Source of the DNA: Bacteroidaceae bacterium
Lineage (GTDB): Bacteria; Bacteroidota; Bacteroidia; Bacteroidales; Bacteroidaceae
Length of the DNA: 50,070 bases
Assembly: GCA_900769465.1 (NCBI GenBank)
Contig: CAAGGT010000236.1
Coordinates: forward strand, 1-50,070
Direction: 5' to 3'
Below are positions 8,093 to 16,514 of the stretch, in pieces. The notes beneath the pieces were generated by a model, which made no database searches, was not told the origin of the DNA, and worked only from the letters and a program-made list of their open reading frames with translations. Position 1 is the stretch's first letter; the number at the start of each line of letters is the position of its first letter. The translations under genes and the position numbers were made by a program.

Positions 8093-10246
8093 TTATTCCT
8101 CGTCCTTGACAGCCAATTCCTCGACAAGTTTATTCTGTACGTCACCAGGAACAAGCTCATATGTCGAAGGCGACATTATGAACGAAGCACGTCCACCGGT
8201 GAGCGAACTCAAGGTTGTAGAGTAAGAAGCCATCTCCTTCAAAGGAACCTTTGCCGCGAGTTTCTCGTAACCATTCTCGCTCTCCATACCCATAATCATA
8301 CCACGACGGCCCTGGATATCACTCATTACATCACCCATCTTGTCCGATGGCACGAATACCTCAACATCGTACACAGGCTCAAGAATCTTTGGACCGGCCT
8401 CGCGGAATGCCGCGCTGAAGGCGTTACGTCCTGCAAGCATAAATGAAAGTTCGTTTGAATCTACCGGGTGCATCTTGCCATCGTAGACAATCACACGTAC
8501 GTCACGTGCATAAGAACCGGTAAGCGGACCACGTTCCATACGCTCCATCACACCCTTGAGGATTGCCGGCATAAAGCGGGCATCGATGCTACCGCCAACG
8601 ATACTGTTCACGAACACCAGCTTGCCACCCCATTCAAGTGTAACCTCCTCGGTAGCCTTCGCGTTGATTCTGAACTCCTGACCACCGAAGCGGTATACAT
8701 CCTGCAATGGCTTGCCATCCTCGTATGGCTCAACAATCATATGAACCTCACCGAACTGGCCTGCACCACCCGACTGCTTTTTGTGACGGTAATCGGCACG
8801 CGCTGCTTTTGTGATAGTCTCGCGGTATGGAATCTTTGTATCCTCATACTTTACCTGTACCTTCTCAACGTGCTCAAGACGCCATTTCAAAGTACGCAAG
8901 TGGAACTCACCCTGGCCATGAACGATTGTCTGGCGGAGTTCCTTTGACTGCTCAATGCGCCAAGTCGGATCCTCCTCGTGCATACGGTTCAGCACCTGCA
9001 TCATCTTCTCGATTTCAGACTCGTTGACAGGTTTGATTGCACGTGAATATTTGGATGCCGGATATTTCACAAGCGCAAACTTATGAGTGCAATCCTTTGC
9101 ATTCAATGTATTGCCAATCTTGATATCCTTCAGTTTCACTGTACAGCCCAAGTCACCGGCCTTGAGTTCATCGACAGCCACACGGTTGGCACCTGCACTG
9201 CAGAAGAGCTGCGCAATGCGTTCCTTTGAGCCACGGTCGGCATTCACAAGGTCATCACCGGCCTTCAACGTACCACTCATAACCTTGAAATAGTTAACCT
9301 CACCAATGTGTGGCTCAACAGATGTCTTGTAGAAGAACACCGATGTAGGAGCCTCGCTGTCGTAAGGAACAGTCTCACCTTCGGCATCAACAGGCTGAGG
9401 CATATCGTTGATCTCGGGAGCCACGTTGGCAAGGAACTCGAGCAAGCGGCTCACAGCAACATCTGTCGATGCAGAGCAGCAAAGCACTGGATAAACGCTG
9501 TCGGTCTCAAGACCAAGACGCGCACCCTTGCGGATTTCATCAGTTGTCAACTCCTCCGACTCAAAGAACTTGTCCATCAAGCCCTCCTCGTTCTCGGCAG
9601 CCTTCTCCACAAGTTCCATATGGAGAGCCTTTGCCTTCTCAAGTTCACCGGCAGGGATATCCTCTACAAGAGGTGGCTGACCTTCACCTGTGAAAGTGAG
9701 CTTCTTCATCAACAGAACGTCAATGATGGTGCTGAAACCGGGGCCCGCATTCAACGGATACTGTACAGGCACAACCTTTGAACCATAGATTGACTGCAAC
9801 TGCTCAATGATGGTGTCATAGTCACACTTCTCGTTATCGACCTGGTTCACCACGAACATCATAGGCTTCTTCATCTTCTTCACATAACGGTAGCAGTTCT
9901 GTGTGCCCACCTCAACGCCATACTGGCCGTTGATAACCATCATAGCCAAGTCGGCAACAGTCATAGCGCTCACCATACTTCCTGCAAAGTCATCCGAACC
10001 CGGGCAGTCTATAAGATTCAACTTCTTGCCAGCCTGCTCAATCTGGAAAACAGTCGAAAACACCGAATAGCCATACTCCTGCTCAACAGGGAAATAGTCA
10101 CTAACGGTGTTCTTTGCCTCAATTGTACCTCTACGTTTGATAATTCCACCCTCAAAGAGCATAGCCTCTGTGAGAGTGGTTTTTCCAGAGCCGGAACATC
10201 CTACGATAGCAATGTTCTTGATTTCGTTAGTCTGATAAGTTTTCAT
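8093..10246 (-). CDS. fusA2: EF-G paralogue (EF-G2 type) lacking the switch-II catalytic His
   Basis: This 717-residue protein has the full EF-G layout: G domain with P-loop GCSGSGKT (16-23), domain II, III, IV and V. The switch-II motif is DCPGSDDF, so the position of the catalytic His of ordinary EF-G (DTPGHVDF) is Ser84. The guanine motif is NQVD (134-137) instead of NKxD. Domain IV/V signatures are present (GGAGQFGEV, SNELSFMLAGRNAF, IQGRRGMIMGMES). Bacteroides EF-G2 supports translocation without GTP hydrolysis and matters under carbon starvation and for gut colonisation; this gene fits that type. No neighbouring rpsL/rpsG/tuf genes, again unlike housekeeping fusA. Single-gene transcript, divergent from hemW. 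Confidence 0.85.
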   Translation of the reverse strand: MKTYQTNEIKNIAIVGCSGSGKTTLTEAMLFEGGIIKRRGTIEAKNTVSDYFPVEQEYGYSVFSTVFQIEQAGKKLNLIDCPGSDDFAGSMVSAMTVADLAMMVINGQYGVEVGTQNCYRYVKKMKKPMMFVVNQVDNEKCDYDTIIEQLQSIYGSKVVPVQYPLNAGPGFSTIIDVLLMKKLTFTGEGQPPLVEDIPAGELEKAKALHMELVEKAAENEEGLMDKFFESEELTTDEIRKGARLGLETDSVYPVLCCSASTDVAVSRLLEFLANVAPEINDMPQPVDAEGETVPYDSEAPTSVFFYKTSVEPHIGEVNYFKVMSGTLKAGDDLVNADRGSKERIAQLFCSAGANRVAVDELKAGDLGCTVKLKDIKIGNTLNAKDCTHKFALVKYPASKYSRAIKPVNESEIEKMMQVLNRMHEEDPTWRIEQSKELRQTIVHGQGEFHLRTLKWRLEHVEKVQVKYEDTKIPYRETITKAARADYRHKKQSGGAGQFGEVHMIVEPYEDGKPLQDVYRFGGQEFRINAKATEEVTLEWGGKLVFVNSIVGGSIDARFMPAILKGVMERMERGPLTGSYARDVRVIVYDGKMHPVDSNELSFMLAGRNAFSAAFREAGPKILEPVYDVEVFVPSDKMGDVMSDIQGRRGMIMGMESENGYEKLAAKVPLKEMASYSTTLSSLTGGRASFIMSPSTYELVPGDVQNKLVEELAVKDEE

Positions 10247-10431
10247 ATTATTTTTGTTTTTTAATTTATGGAACGAGAATGGGGTTAAAACAAATAATCT
10301 TCATCATTCAGAATAGTTTTTATTCACCTTGCGCCCTTAACTCCATCCCAAAAGGTTAGTTAGTTGGTTTTTTAAATGTGATGGCAATGTAGGAATTTTT
10401 CGAAACAAAAGCAAATAGAAAGAGAATGTTT

Positions 10432-10461
10432 TTTGAAAAAGAGATAAAAAAAGTAACTTCG
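10432..10461 (+). promoter_or_regulatory. Promoter of hemW
   Basis: TTTG at 10432-10435, an 18-nt spacer and TAACTTCG at 10454-10461 (one mismatch to TAnnTTTG). It lies 27 nt before the ATG at 10489 and downstream of the earlier in-frame ATG at 10426, which decides in favour of the shorter protein. Confidence 0.6.
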
Positions 10462-10488
10462 CATCACATTTTTAACATTAAGAAACAA

Positions 10489-11616
10489 ATGGCCGGCATA
10501 TACATACACATCCCCTTCTGCAAACAACGTTGCAGCTACTGCGCGTTCTATTCCACCACCTTATATAATATAAAAGACAAATATGTCAATGCACTCTGCA
10601 AGGAGCTAGCCGACAGGAAGGAGTATGCCGGATACGAAACAATCGGAACCATATATCTTGGCGGAGGTACGCCATCCACACTCTCCATTGAACAACTGCA
10701 AAGAATATGCGACACGGTGTACAGCACATACGACGTATCACCGACAGCCGAAGTAACAATAGAGTGCAACCCCGACGACCTGACCTCCGAGTTCCTGTCA
10801 CAGCTGAAACAGCTGCCTTTCAACAGGATAAGCATGGGAGTACAAAGTTTCAACGACACGCAGCTGAAACGTCTGGGCCGCCGTCACAATGCCGACAAGG
10901 CACGACAAGCAGTGCAGAATGCACGCGCAGCAGGCTACAACAATATAAGCATCGACCTAATCTTTGCACTGCCCGGCTCAACCATCACCGAATGGGAACA
11001 CGACCTTGACAGTGCCATCGCTCTGCACCCAAACCACATCTCGGCCTATAACCTCACATACGAAGAGGGCACCCCAATGCACCGCGCCCTTGAGCGTGGC
11101 GATTTTGCCGAATTGAGCGAAGAGGAGAATATCGAGCAGTTTCAAATGCTCATAACAAAACTAAAGCAAGCAGGCTACCGGCACTACGAAATCTCAAATT
11201 TCGCACAACCCGGATGCGAGAGCCGCCACAACAGCAGCTATTGGAACGACACCCCCTACATCGGTTGCGGAGCAGCCGCCCATTCTTACAACGGCACATC
11301 GCGCCAATGGAACATTGCCGACATACAGGAATACATCAAAGGCATAGAGAGTGGCAGTCCTATATTCGAGATAGAGCAACTCACTGAGGAGGAGCAATAC
11401 AACGACGCCATCCTCACCCGCCTGCGTACAGCCAAAGGCATTCCGCTAGAATGGATGAAAGAGAAATTCTGCGACAAACTTAACCGTCACATGCAACGCG
11501 CGGCTCAAAAGGAGATAAAACTCGGCAATCTAAAGGAGACAGACGGACACCTGTCACTCACAGAAAAAGGTATCTTCATCAGCGATGCAGTGATAAGAGA
11601 ACTGATACACATATAA
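10489..11616 (+). CDS. hemW: Radical SAM heme chaperone HemW
   Basis: This 375-residue protein belongs to the HemN/HemW radical SAM group. The start MAGIYIHIPF at 10489 is followed directly by the cluster motif C11-x3-C15-x2-C18 (FCKQRCSYCAF). The SAM-binding GGGTPS and the ECNPDDLT, RISMGVQSF and ISIDLIFALPG segments are present. It lacks the long N-terminal region of true HemN, as expected for HemW, which binds and transfers heme rather than oxidising coproporphyrinogen. Monocistronic with its own promoter; the next gene starts 36 nt later but has a different base composition. An ATG at 10426 is upstream of the promoter and is not used in this model. Confidence 0.93.
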   Translation: MAGIYIHIPFCKQRCSYCAFYSTTLYNIKDKYVNALCKELADRKEYAGYETIGTIYLGGGTPSTLSIEQLQRICDTVYSTYDVSPTAEVTIECNPDDLTSEFLSQLKQLPFNRISMGVQSFNDTQLKRLGRRHNADKARQAVQNARAAGYNNISIDLIFALPGSTITEWEHDLDSAIALHPNHISAYNLTYEEGTPMHRALERGDFAELSEEENIEQFQMLITKLKQAGYRHYEISNFAQPGCESRHNSSYWNDTPYIGCGAAAHSYNGTSRQWNIADIQEYIKGIESGSPIFEIEQLTEEEQYNDAILTRLRTAKGIPLEWMKEKFCDKLNRHMQRAAQKEIKLGNLKETDGHLSLTEKGIFISDAVIRELIHI

Positions 11617-11652
11617 CCAGCACACAACTATTAACACAAAACACAAAAAAAA

Positions 11653-12714
11653 ATGACAAAAGAAGAAAGCCTTCAACTCAAAGGCATAGCCATTATGATG
11701 ATGTTATGGTTACATCTATTCGGAACAAACCAGACTATAATTGAGGGATGCGAAAAATACATATATCTTTGGAATGGAGCGCCAATGATATATGCTATGC
11801 GCAAGTTCGGGCGCATGTGCGTAGTCCTGTACACCTTTTTAGGAGGTTATGGAATGTATAAAGTCTACCAACGCAGCAATAACATCGATTTGGGAATAAC
11901 CAATGGAATGAACAACGGGAAACGAGCCCTGAAACTGCTTGCAAACTATTGGATTGTATTCCTAATCTTCATCGTTATCACATCATTCACACACCCAGGA
12001 AAATACACCGCCGACACAGAAAGCCTGTTACTAAACTTCTTTGCTTTGAAGAACAATTACAATGGAACACTCTGGTTTCTTATGCCATACATAATTTTAA
12101 TCCTACTCTTGACACCAATTATGAGAGCTGCATCTTCGCTGAATGGTAAAAAATTATGGGCTGTTATCATTGCCGCACTTGCAGTCAAAATATTACTGTA
12201 CAATACGACAATACCAGGAAACAACATTTTCAACAACATTCTCATCAACTGCATTCATGCACTTGGTTTATTCTTTATGTTTTTCATTGGCGCAATCTAT
12301 GCCCGTTTCAACATAATGGAAAAATGTGTATCAAAAATCAAGCAAAAACTCTCTGCATCATTCATTGTTCAACGCTTACACGTAAACGTATCTTTTGTAT
12401 GCACCTTGCTATTAATTCTACTCTTTTTCGGACGTATTGCCCAAGGAGCATCACCCCTTTTAGACCCCATTTATATACTCATAATGATACCGATATACCT
12501 AAGTATCGACACATCAAAGTGGATAAGACAAACACTAACAACACTTGGCAGCCACTCCACCAATATTTGGTTTTTGCACGAATACATAATAATACTCAGC
12601 GGAACAAGCATTCTATTTTTCCGCTATCCGATAGCAATTTTCGCAGCGTTGCTTTCAGCTTGCTTAATATGCTCATTTATCATAAATGGAATAAAAAGAA
12701 TAACAGGAATCTAA
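11653..12714 (+). CDS. Membrane acyltransferase, acyltransferase-3 family
   Basis: A 353-residue protein with about ten hydrophobic segments. It begins TKEESLQLKGIAIMMMLWLH, which carries the family's early positively charged/His motif before helix 1 (usually R/K...H at the first helix end). Segments such as NGTLWFLMPYIILILLLTPI and NIWFLHEYIIILSG match the acyltransferase-3 (PF01757) pattern of O-acetyltransferases that modify surface sugars. Substrate unknown. By eye it is more A+T-rich than its neighbours and has no partner genes, so transfer as a single-gene cargo is plausible. It follows hemW by 36 nt and ends at a hairpin shared with the opposing regulator gene. Confidence 0.75.
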   Translation: MTKEESLQLKGIAIMMMLWLHLFGTNQTIIEGCEKYIYLWNGAPMIYAMRKFGRMCVVLYTFLGGYGMYKVYQRSNNIDLGITNGMNNGKRALKLLANYWIVFLIFIVITSFTHPGKYTADTESLLLNFFALKNNYNGTLWFLMPYIILILLLTPIMRAASSLNGKKLWAVIIAALAVKILLYNTTIPGNNIFNNILINCIHALGLFFMFFIGAIYARFNIMEKCVSKIKQKLSASFIVQRLHVNVSFVCTLLLILLFFGRIAQGASPLLDPIYILIMIPIYLSIDTSKWIRQTLTTLGSHSTNIWFLHEYIIILSGTSILFFRYPIAIFAALLSACLICSFIINGIKRITGI

Positions 12715-12761
12715 CATACATTATAGATAAATGTAAAGCAACGAAGTTCATAGAAACAGAC

Positions 12762-12791
12762 GAGGGTGACACATCATTTTGAGTCACCCTC
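12762..12791. terminator. Terminator between acyltransferase and HTH regulator
   Basis: A 9-bp stem, GAGGGTGAC (12762-12770) against GTCACCCTC (12783-12791), with a 12-nt loop. It lies between convergent genes and is followed on the plus strand by a T-rich stretch. Confidence 0.7.
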
Positions 12792-12800
12792 TTGTTATTG

Positions 12801-13091
12801 TCAGATTCGATCTCCCAAATAGCTCTTTAAAGCCATAACATACTCCTCAAAGGCCGATATTCCTTCGGAGGTTATTGAACAAGTCGTACGGGGCATTTTT
12901 CCTTTAAATCCCTTTTCCACCGTTATATACCCGGCTTTTTGCAATTTATCCAGTTGTACGCTCAGGTTGCCTGCCGTTGCATTTGTCCGCTCCTTGATGT
13001 ACACAAAATCGGCACTCTCTACAGTCATCAACAAAGAGACAACTGCAAGACGAAGTTCGGAATGCAACAACGGATTAAGTTCTTTAAACAT
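12801..13091 (-). CDS. Winged-helix transcriptional regulator (MarR/ArsR-like, HTH_34 type)
   Basis: A 96-residue DNA-binding protein starting MFKELNPLLHSELRL. The segment HSELRLAVVSLLM...ADFVYIKERTNATAGNLSVQLDKLQKAGYITVEKGFKGKMPRTT shows a winged helix: recognition helix around TAGNLSVQLDKLQ and wing at EKGFKGKMPRT. This type is common in Bacteroidetes and other phyla, usually in tandem with a small membrane protein. The start overlaps the stop of the upstream membrane gene by 8 nt (ATGTTTAA at 13091-13084), which implies translational coupling. An upstream in-frame ATG (13127) would lie deep in the preceding gene and is not preferred. Its target is unknown; autoregulation is the simplest guess. 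Confidence 0.85.
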   Translation of the reverse strand: MFKELNPLLHSELRLAVVSLLMTVESADFVYIKERTNATAGNLSVQLDKLQKAGYITVEKGFKGKMPRTTCSITSEGISAFEEYVMALKSYLGDRI

Positions 13092-13707
13092 TTTTCTTAC
13101 GGTTAAGGATATGACCCGGAACAACAAGCAACATGAATATTATCACTGCAAAGATAATACATTCTGTCAAATAAAGCCCACCATAAAAAGCGACATCTTG
13201 GACTGTATGGCAACGTACATAAGCAAACTTGGCAATAGCGAATGTCACCGGCGAGATTATAGCAACCACTCCAATCCTTTTTACAACCTTGTCCTTAATG
13301 ACAACAGCTGTCACGTATGTACCCACTCCCATGAGCACAACGACTGTGGAAAAGACACTGATACCGAACCCGCAATAGAAAGGGATAAACACAGATGCAA
13401 TGCCAATACCTGTCCACACAGCACCCACACAACGGTCTATGTAGTTTGTTGCACCACTCTCCTGCCTGTTCAGGCAAAGCATAAGCGGCCATCCTATCAA
13501 AGGTATCGCACACCATAACCACAAGTATGGCATAAAGTCATCAACAAAAGCCACTATCCAAGCCTGTATAATCGAAACAAGCACAGTCGTGTACCCCCAG
13601 ATAAGAAAAGGCGTTCCAAAATTTTTTCTCATTCGCGCACGTGAGTCATTTATCATTTGGGTGATAAGTTCAAGGCTCTCGGCCTCATTCATTTTTCTTT
13701 CTTCCAT
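13084..13707 (-). CDS. Six-helix membrane protein paired with HTH regulator
   Basis: A 207-residue integral membrane protein with a short cytoplasmic N-terminus (MEERKMNEAESLELITQMINDSRARMRKN) and about six hydrophobic segments, among them GYTTVLVSIIQAWIVAFV, LWLWCAIPLIGWPLMLCL and ECIIFAVIIFMLLVVPGH. No catalytic motif is visible. The ATG at 13707 is used; Met6 at 13692 is an alternative. It is the first gene of a two-gene unit with the winged-helix regulator, overlapping by 8 nt. I do not know a function; membrane sensor or regulator-sequestering partner are possibilities only. Confidence 0.75.
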   Translation of the reverse strand: MEERKMNEAESLELITQMINDSRARMRKNFGTPFLIWGYTTVLVSIIQAWIVAFVDDFMPYLWLWCAIPLIGWPLMLCLNRQESGATNYIDRCVGAVWTGIGIASVFIPFYCGFGISVFSTVVVLMGVGTYVTAVVIKDKVVKRIGVVAIISPVTFAIAKFAYVRCHTVQDVAFYGGLYLTECIIFAVIIFMLLVVPGHILNRKKNV

Positions 13708-13840
13708 AATAATAATAATTTCATTTGTAACACATCAAGTAGAAATGGATATCCGCAACAAATATAAAGTAGTTTATATTATAAACCAAATATTTTTTGA
13801 TTATTTTCCGGAGAACAGAAAAATAATACGCAAAAAAAAT

Positions 13841-13864
13841 CGGAGTGCCCTTGCGGGCACTCCG
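13841..13864 (-). terminator. Intrinsic terminator of glmM
   Basis: A 10-bp stem CGGAGTGCCC (13841-13850) against GGGCACTCCG (13855-13864) with a TTGC loop. On the minus strand it is followed by ATTTTTTTT. It lies 21 nt beyond the glmM stop. Confidence 0.92.
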
Positions 13865-13885
13865 ACGATTGATTTATAGTTTCAA

Positions 13886-15274
13886 TTACATCAAGCTATT
13901 TGCAAGTGCGAGAATCTCCTCACCGATGGCATCGGCAGCCTCCTGTGTGGGGCCCTCGGAATAGATGCGGATGATTGGCTCGGTGTTGCTCTTGCGCAAG
14001 TGAACCCAAGTCTCGGGGAAGTCGAGCTTCACACCATCGACAGTATTGATTTCGGCCTTACCTGCGTATGTAGCCTTGATTTTCTCAAGGATAGCATCAA
14101 CATCACAACCTGGCTTCAAATCGATGCGGTTCTTGCCCATGAAGTATGCAGGATATGTTGCACGAAGTTCGCTTACGGTCTTCTTCTCGTGAGCAAGATG
14201 GCTCAAGAACAAGCAGATACCCACCAAAGCGTCGCGGCCGGCATGGCATGCAGGATAGATGACACCGCCATTACCCTCGCCACCGATGATTGCGTTTGTC
14301 TCGCGCATCTTGGTAACAACATTAACCTCACCTACTGCTGAAGCTGTGTATGTGCAGCCATGAGCGTTAGTAACATCGCGGAGCGCGCGTGTTGAGCTGA
14401 GGTTTGAGACAGTATTGCCCGGAGTGTGCTTCAATACATAATCGGCAACTGTTACGAGTGTGTACTCCTCGCCATACATCTCACCATTCTCACAAATGAT
14501 AGCCAGACGGTCAACGTCGGGGTCAACAACAAAAGCAACATCGTTGCCGCCCTTTGCCATCAGACCCATAATGTCGCCCAAATTCTTTGCAAGTGGCTCG
14601 GGGTTGTGCTGGAAATCACCTGTTGGCTCGCAGTAGAGCTTGTCTACCTTTGTAATGCCCAACTTCTCGAAAAGTTTTGGCAGTATCACACCACCTACCG
14701 AGTTCACACAGTCAATGGCAACCTTGAAACCGGCAGCCTTGATAGCCTCTACATCAACAAGAGGCAAAGAGAGGACAGCCTCAATGTGCTTGTCATCATA
14801 GCTCTCATCAAGACGGTATTTGCCAAGCGTCTCAACGTCGGCATAGTCGAACTCCTCGGCAGCTGCGATGCGGAGAACCTCCTGGCCTTCGGCAGCATTA
14901 AGGAACTCACCCTTCTCATTCAGAAGCTTGAGCGCGTTCCACTGGCGTGGGTTGTGGCTGGCTGTGAGGATTATACCGCCACAAGCATCCTCCATTGTAA
15001 CAGCGACCTCCGTTGTAGGAGTAGAAGCCAAGCCTATGTCAACGACATCGAAGCCCATACCCATGAGGGTACCGCACACGATTTTGTTGACCATCTCACC
15101 CGAGAGACGGGCATCGCGGCCTACGACAATCTTGTTGCTTGTCTTTGTGGTTGTCTTACGTATCAGCGCTGCATACGCCGATGTCAACTTCACAACATCA
15201 AGAGGGGTCAAACCTTCATCGGCTCTACCACCGATGGTACCTCTGATTCCCGAAATAGATTTAATAAGTGTCAT
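13886..15274 (-). CDS. glmM: Phosphoglucosamine mutase / phosphohexomutase
   Basis: A 462-residue alpha-D-phosphohexomutase. The phosphoserine loop is TASHNPRQW with Ser106; the Mg-binding loop is DPDVDRLAII (Asp251, 253, 255); the sugar-binding loop is GGEGNGGV (331-338); the phosphate-binding C-terminal segment is RKSNTEPIIRIYSEG. It probably converts glucosamine-6-phosphate to glucosamine-1-phosphate for UDP-GlcNAc synthesis. The GEGNGG loop is of the archaeal/Bacteroidetes type rather than the classical bacterial GlmM GEQSGH, so phosphomannomutase or phosphoglucomutase activity cannot be excluded. It lies 18 nt downstream of the DUF4827 lipoprotein gene and is followed by its own terminator. 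Confidence 0.85.
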   Translation of the reverse strand: MTLIKSISGIRGTIGGRADEGLTPLDVVKLTSAYAALIRKTTTKTSNKIVVGRDARLSGEMVNKIVCGTLMGMGFDVVDIGLASTPTTEVAVTMEDACGGIILTASHNPRQWNALKLLNEKGEFLNAAEGQEVLRIAAAEEFDYADVETLGKYRLDESYDDKHIEAVLSLPLVDVEAIKAAGFKVAIDCVNSVGGVILPKLFEKLGITKVDKLYCEPTGDFQHNPEPLAKNLGDIMGLMAKGGNDVAFVVDPDVDRLAIICENGEMYGEEYTLVTVADYVLKHTPGNTVSNLSSTRALRDVTNAHGCTYTASAVGEVNVVTKMRETNAIIGGEGNGGVIYPACHAGRDALVGICLFLSHLAHEKKTVSELRATYPAYFMGKNRIDLKPGCDVDAILEKIKATYAGKAEINTVDGVKLDFPETWVHLRKSNTEPIIRIYSEGPTQEAADAIGEEILALANSLM

Positions 15275-15292
15275 TTATAGTTAATTAAAAGT

Positions 15293-15937
15293 TCATTCTG
15301 GCATCATCACCGAAACACTCGGTTGGAATGATATCTGGTAGTGACATGGATATACGTATGTCGCTGCATTTGATGTACCCTTTGTGTGAGGGACAATTAT
15401 GTTCACCTTTGCAAGATTGCTCTGCCTGCGTGTAAAAGTCAGGAAACGGAGCGGAACAAGCCAACCTGTCGGCACCGTACTGCCATAGACCTGTAGCATC
15501 ACTCCGGATGTAAACGCAGCTGTGTATGAGCCGCTATTGTTGGTAACGCGCATCTCATCGGCCGAAGCTGCATAGAGATTGCCGGTTATAGTATCACCGT
15601 CCTGAATCTTGTACTCATAAAAACGGACAAGAAGGTCGACATTCTCGCCCTCTTTTATAGCATAGGCAGTAGAATCAGTCTTGATTGGATTGTTCACTAT
15701 CTGCATATAGACATCATCCACCAGCACATATTCATTATTGCTTACATCGGTGGTTGAATCGTTTGCGACGAATTTATCAAACGAAATTATGTTAATATTC
15801 TTTTCCTTAATGTAATCACTGACCGCCTCGCGTTCCTTGTCTTTCATCTCGGAATAGGTTACAGTATCATCACACGATGCAAACGACACCGCAAGAATAA
15901 AAAGAACAAAAAGGGCTGTTAACTTTCCTTTCAACAT
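15293..15937 (-). CDS. DUF4827-type lipoprotein
   Basis: A 214-residue lipoprotein starting MLKGKLTALFVLFILAVSFASC, with the lipidated Cys at about residue 22; an in-frame ATG at 15964 would put nine polar residues before the signal and is not preferred. The body (YSEMKDKEREAVSDYIKEKNINIIS, DVYMQIV, GENVDLLVRFYEYKIQDGDT, GWLVPLRFL) resembles the FKBP-like Bacteroidetes family DUF4827, which is commonly next to glmM in Bacteroides. It precedes glmM in an operon. A -7-like TATCTTCG is at 15998-15991 on the minus strand, but no well-spaced -33 was found. Function unknown; no peptidyl-prolyl isomerase activity can be claimed. Confidence 0.8.
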   Translation of the reverse strand: MLKGKLTALFVLFILAVSFASCDDTVTYSEMKDKEREAVSDYIKEKNINIISFDKFVANDSTTDVSNNEYVLVDDVYMQIVNNPIKTDSTAYAIKEGENVDLLVRFYEYKIQDGDTITGNLYAASADEMRVTNNSGSYTAAFTSGVMLQVYGSTVPTGWLVPLRFLTFTRRQSNLAKVNIIVPHTKGTSNAATYVYPCHYQISFQPSVSVMMPE

Positions 15938-16131
15938 ATTGATATTCAAAATTACCGACATCATCGGATTCCCAAAAGTACAATTTTTGGCGAAGATACA
16001 AAAACTATGGCAAAAAAGCCGTACATATTTGTCAAATAATCACAAAATAACGTTTTTTTGCATCAAAAGAAAAGGCTGACACAACAAAAAGTACACAATA
16101 CGGCATTGCCTATATGCAGAAAAAGGAATGC

Positions 16132-16467
16132 TCATTTTCTACTTTTACCGAGTTCCTTGAATTTTTCCCTTTTGGTATCCCTATAAAGGCGTTTGCATTC
16201 ATTGACCTTCTCTAACTGCGAAGCAACTTTTTTGTCACCGTGCTGGGCGCTGCGCTTAAGCTCTGCAAACTCATTGGAATTCTCGCGCAACAGAGTTCTA
16301 TACTCGGTGTTGAGTCTACGGTTTACCTCAAGAGCCTCTTCCCTGCTCTTTGCAGACAGCATCTGCTCCGTTGCATCCTCATAAATGTCAATCGTCCTGT
16401 CATAGACATTACCACCACAAGAGGATAAGAAAAAGAGTGAAAACACAAACAAAAGTATCTTTTTCAT
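16132..16467 (-). CDS. Small coiled-coil lipoprotein of unknown function
   Basis: A 111-residue lipoprotein starting MKKILLFVFSLFFLSSCGG, with lipobox LSSC and the lipidated Cys at residue 17. Upstream in-frame codons to 16518 would overlap the preceding gene and break the signal, so the start at 16467 is chosen. The mature part is highly charged and helical (EDATEQMLSAKSREEALEVNRRL, ELKRSAQHGDKKVASQLEK), compatible with a coiled coil. It is the last gene of the rpe-comEC-nrnA-lipoprotein cluster, 47 nt behind nrnA. I do not recognise a named family; DUF-type proteins of this kind are frequent in Bacteroidales. Confidence 0.75.
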   Translation of the reverse strand: MKKILLFVFSLFFLSSCGGNVYDRTIDIYEDATEQMLSAKSREEALEVNRRLNTEYRTLLRENSNEFAELKRSAQHGDKKVASQLEKVNECKRLYRDTKREKFKELGKSRK

Positions 16468-16514
16468 AGTATTTGGATTTATATTTCGATTCATTTGACA
16501 ACAATACGGCAGTG

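Noticed and set aside
10426..10488. Longer HemW from the ATG at 10426
   Set aside because: The promoter elements at 10432-10461 lie downstream of it, and HemW proteins begin directly before the YIHIPFC motif.
13841..13864. Attenuator or riboswitch in front of an unknown gene
   Set aside because: The hairpin with its T-run lies directly behind the glmM stop and is simply a terminator.
14426..15280. 284-codon open frame on the plus strand across glmM
   Set aside because: It is the antisense of a gene with clear mutase motifs; the translated sequence has no recognisable fold.
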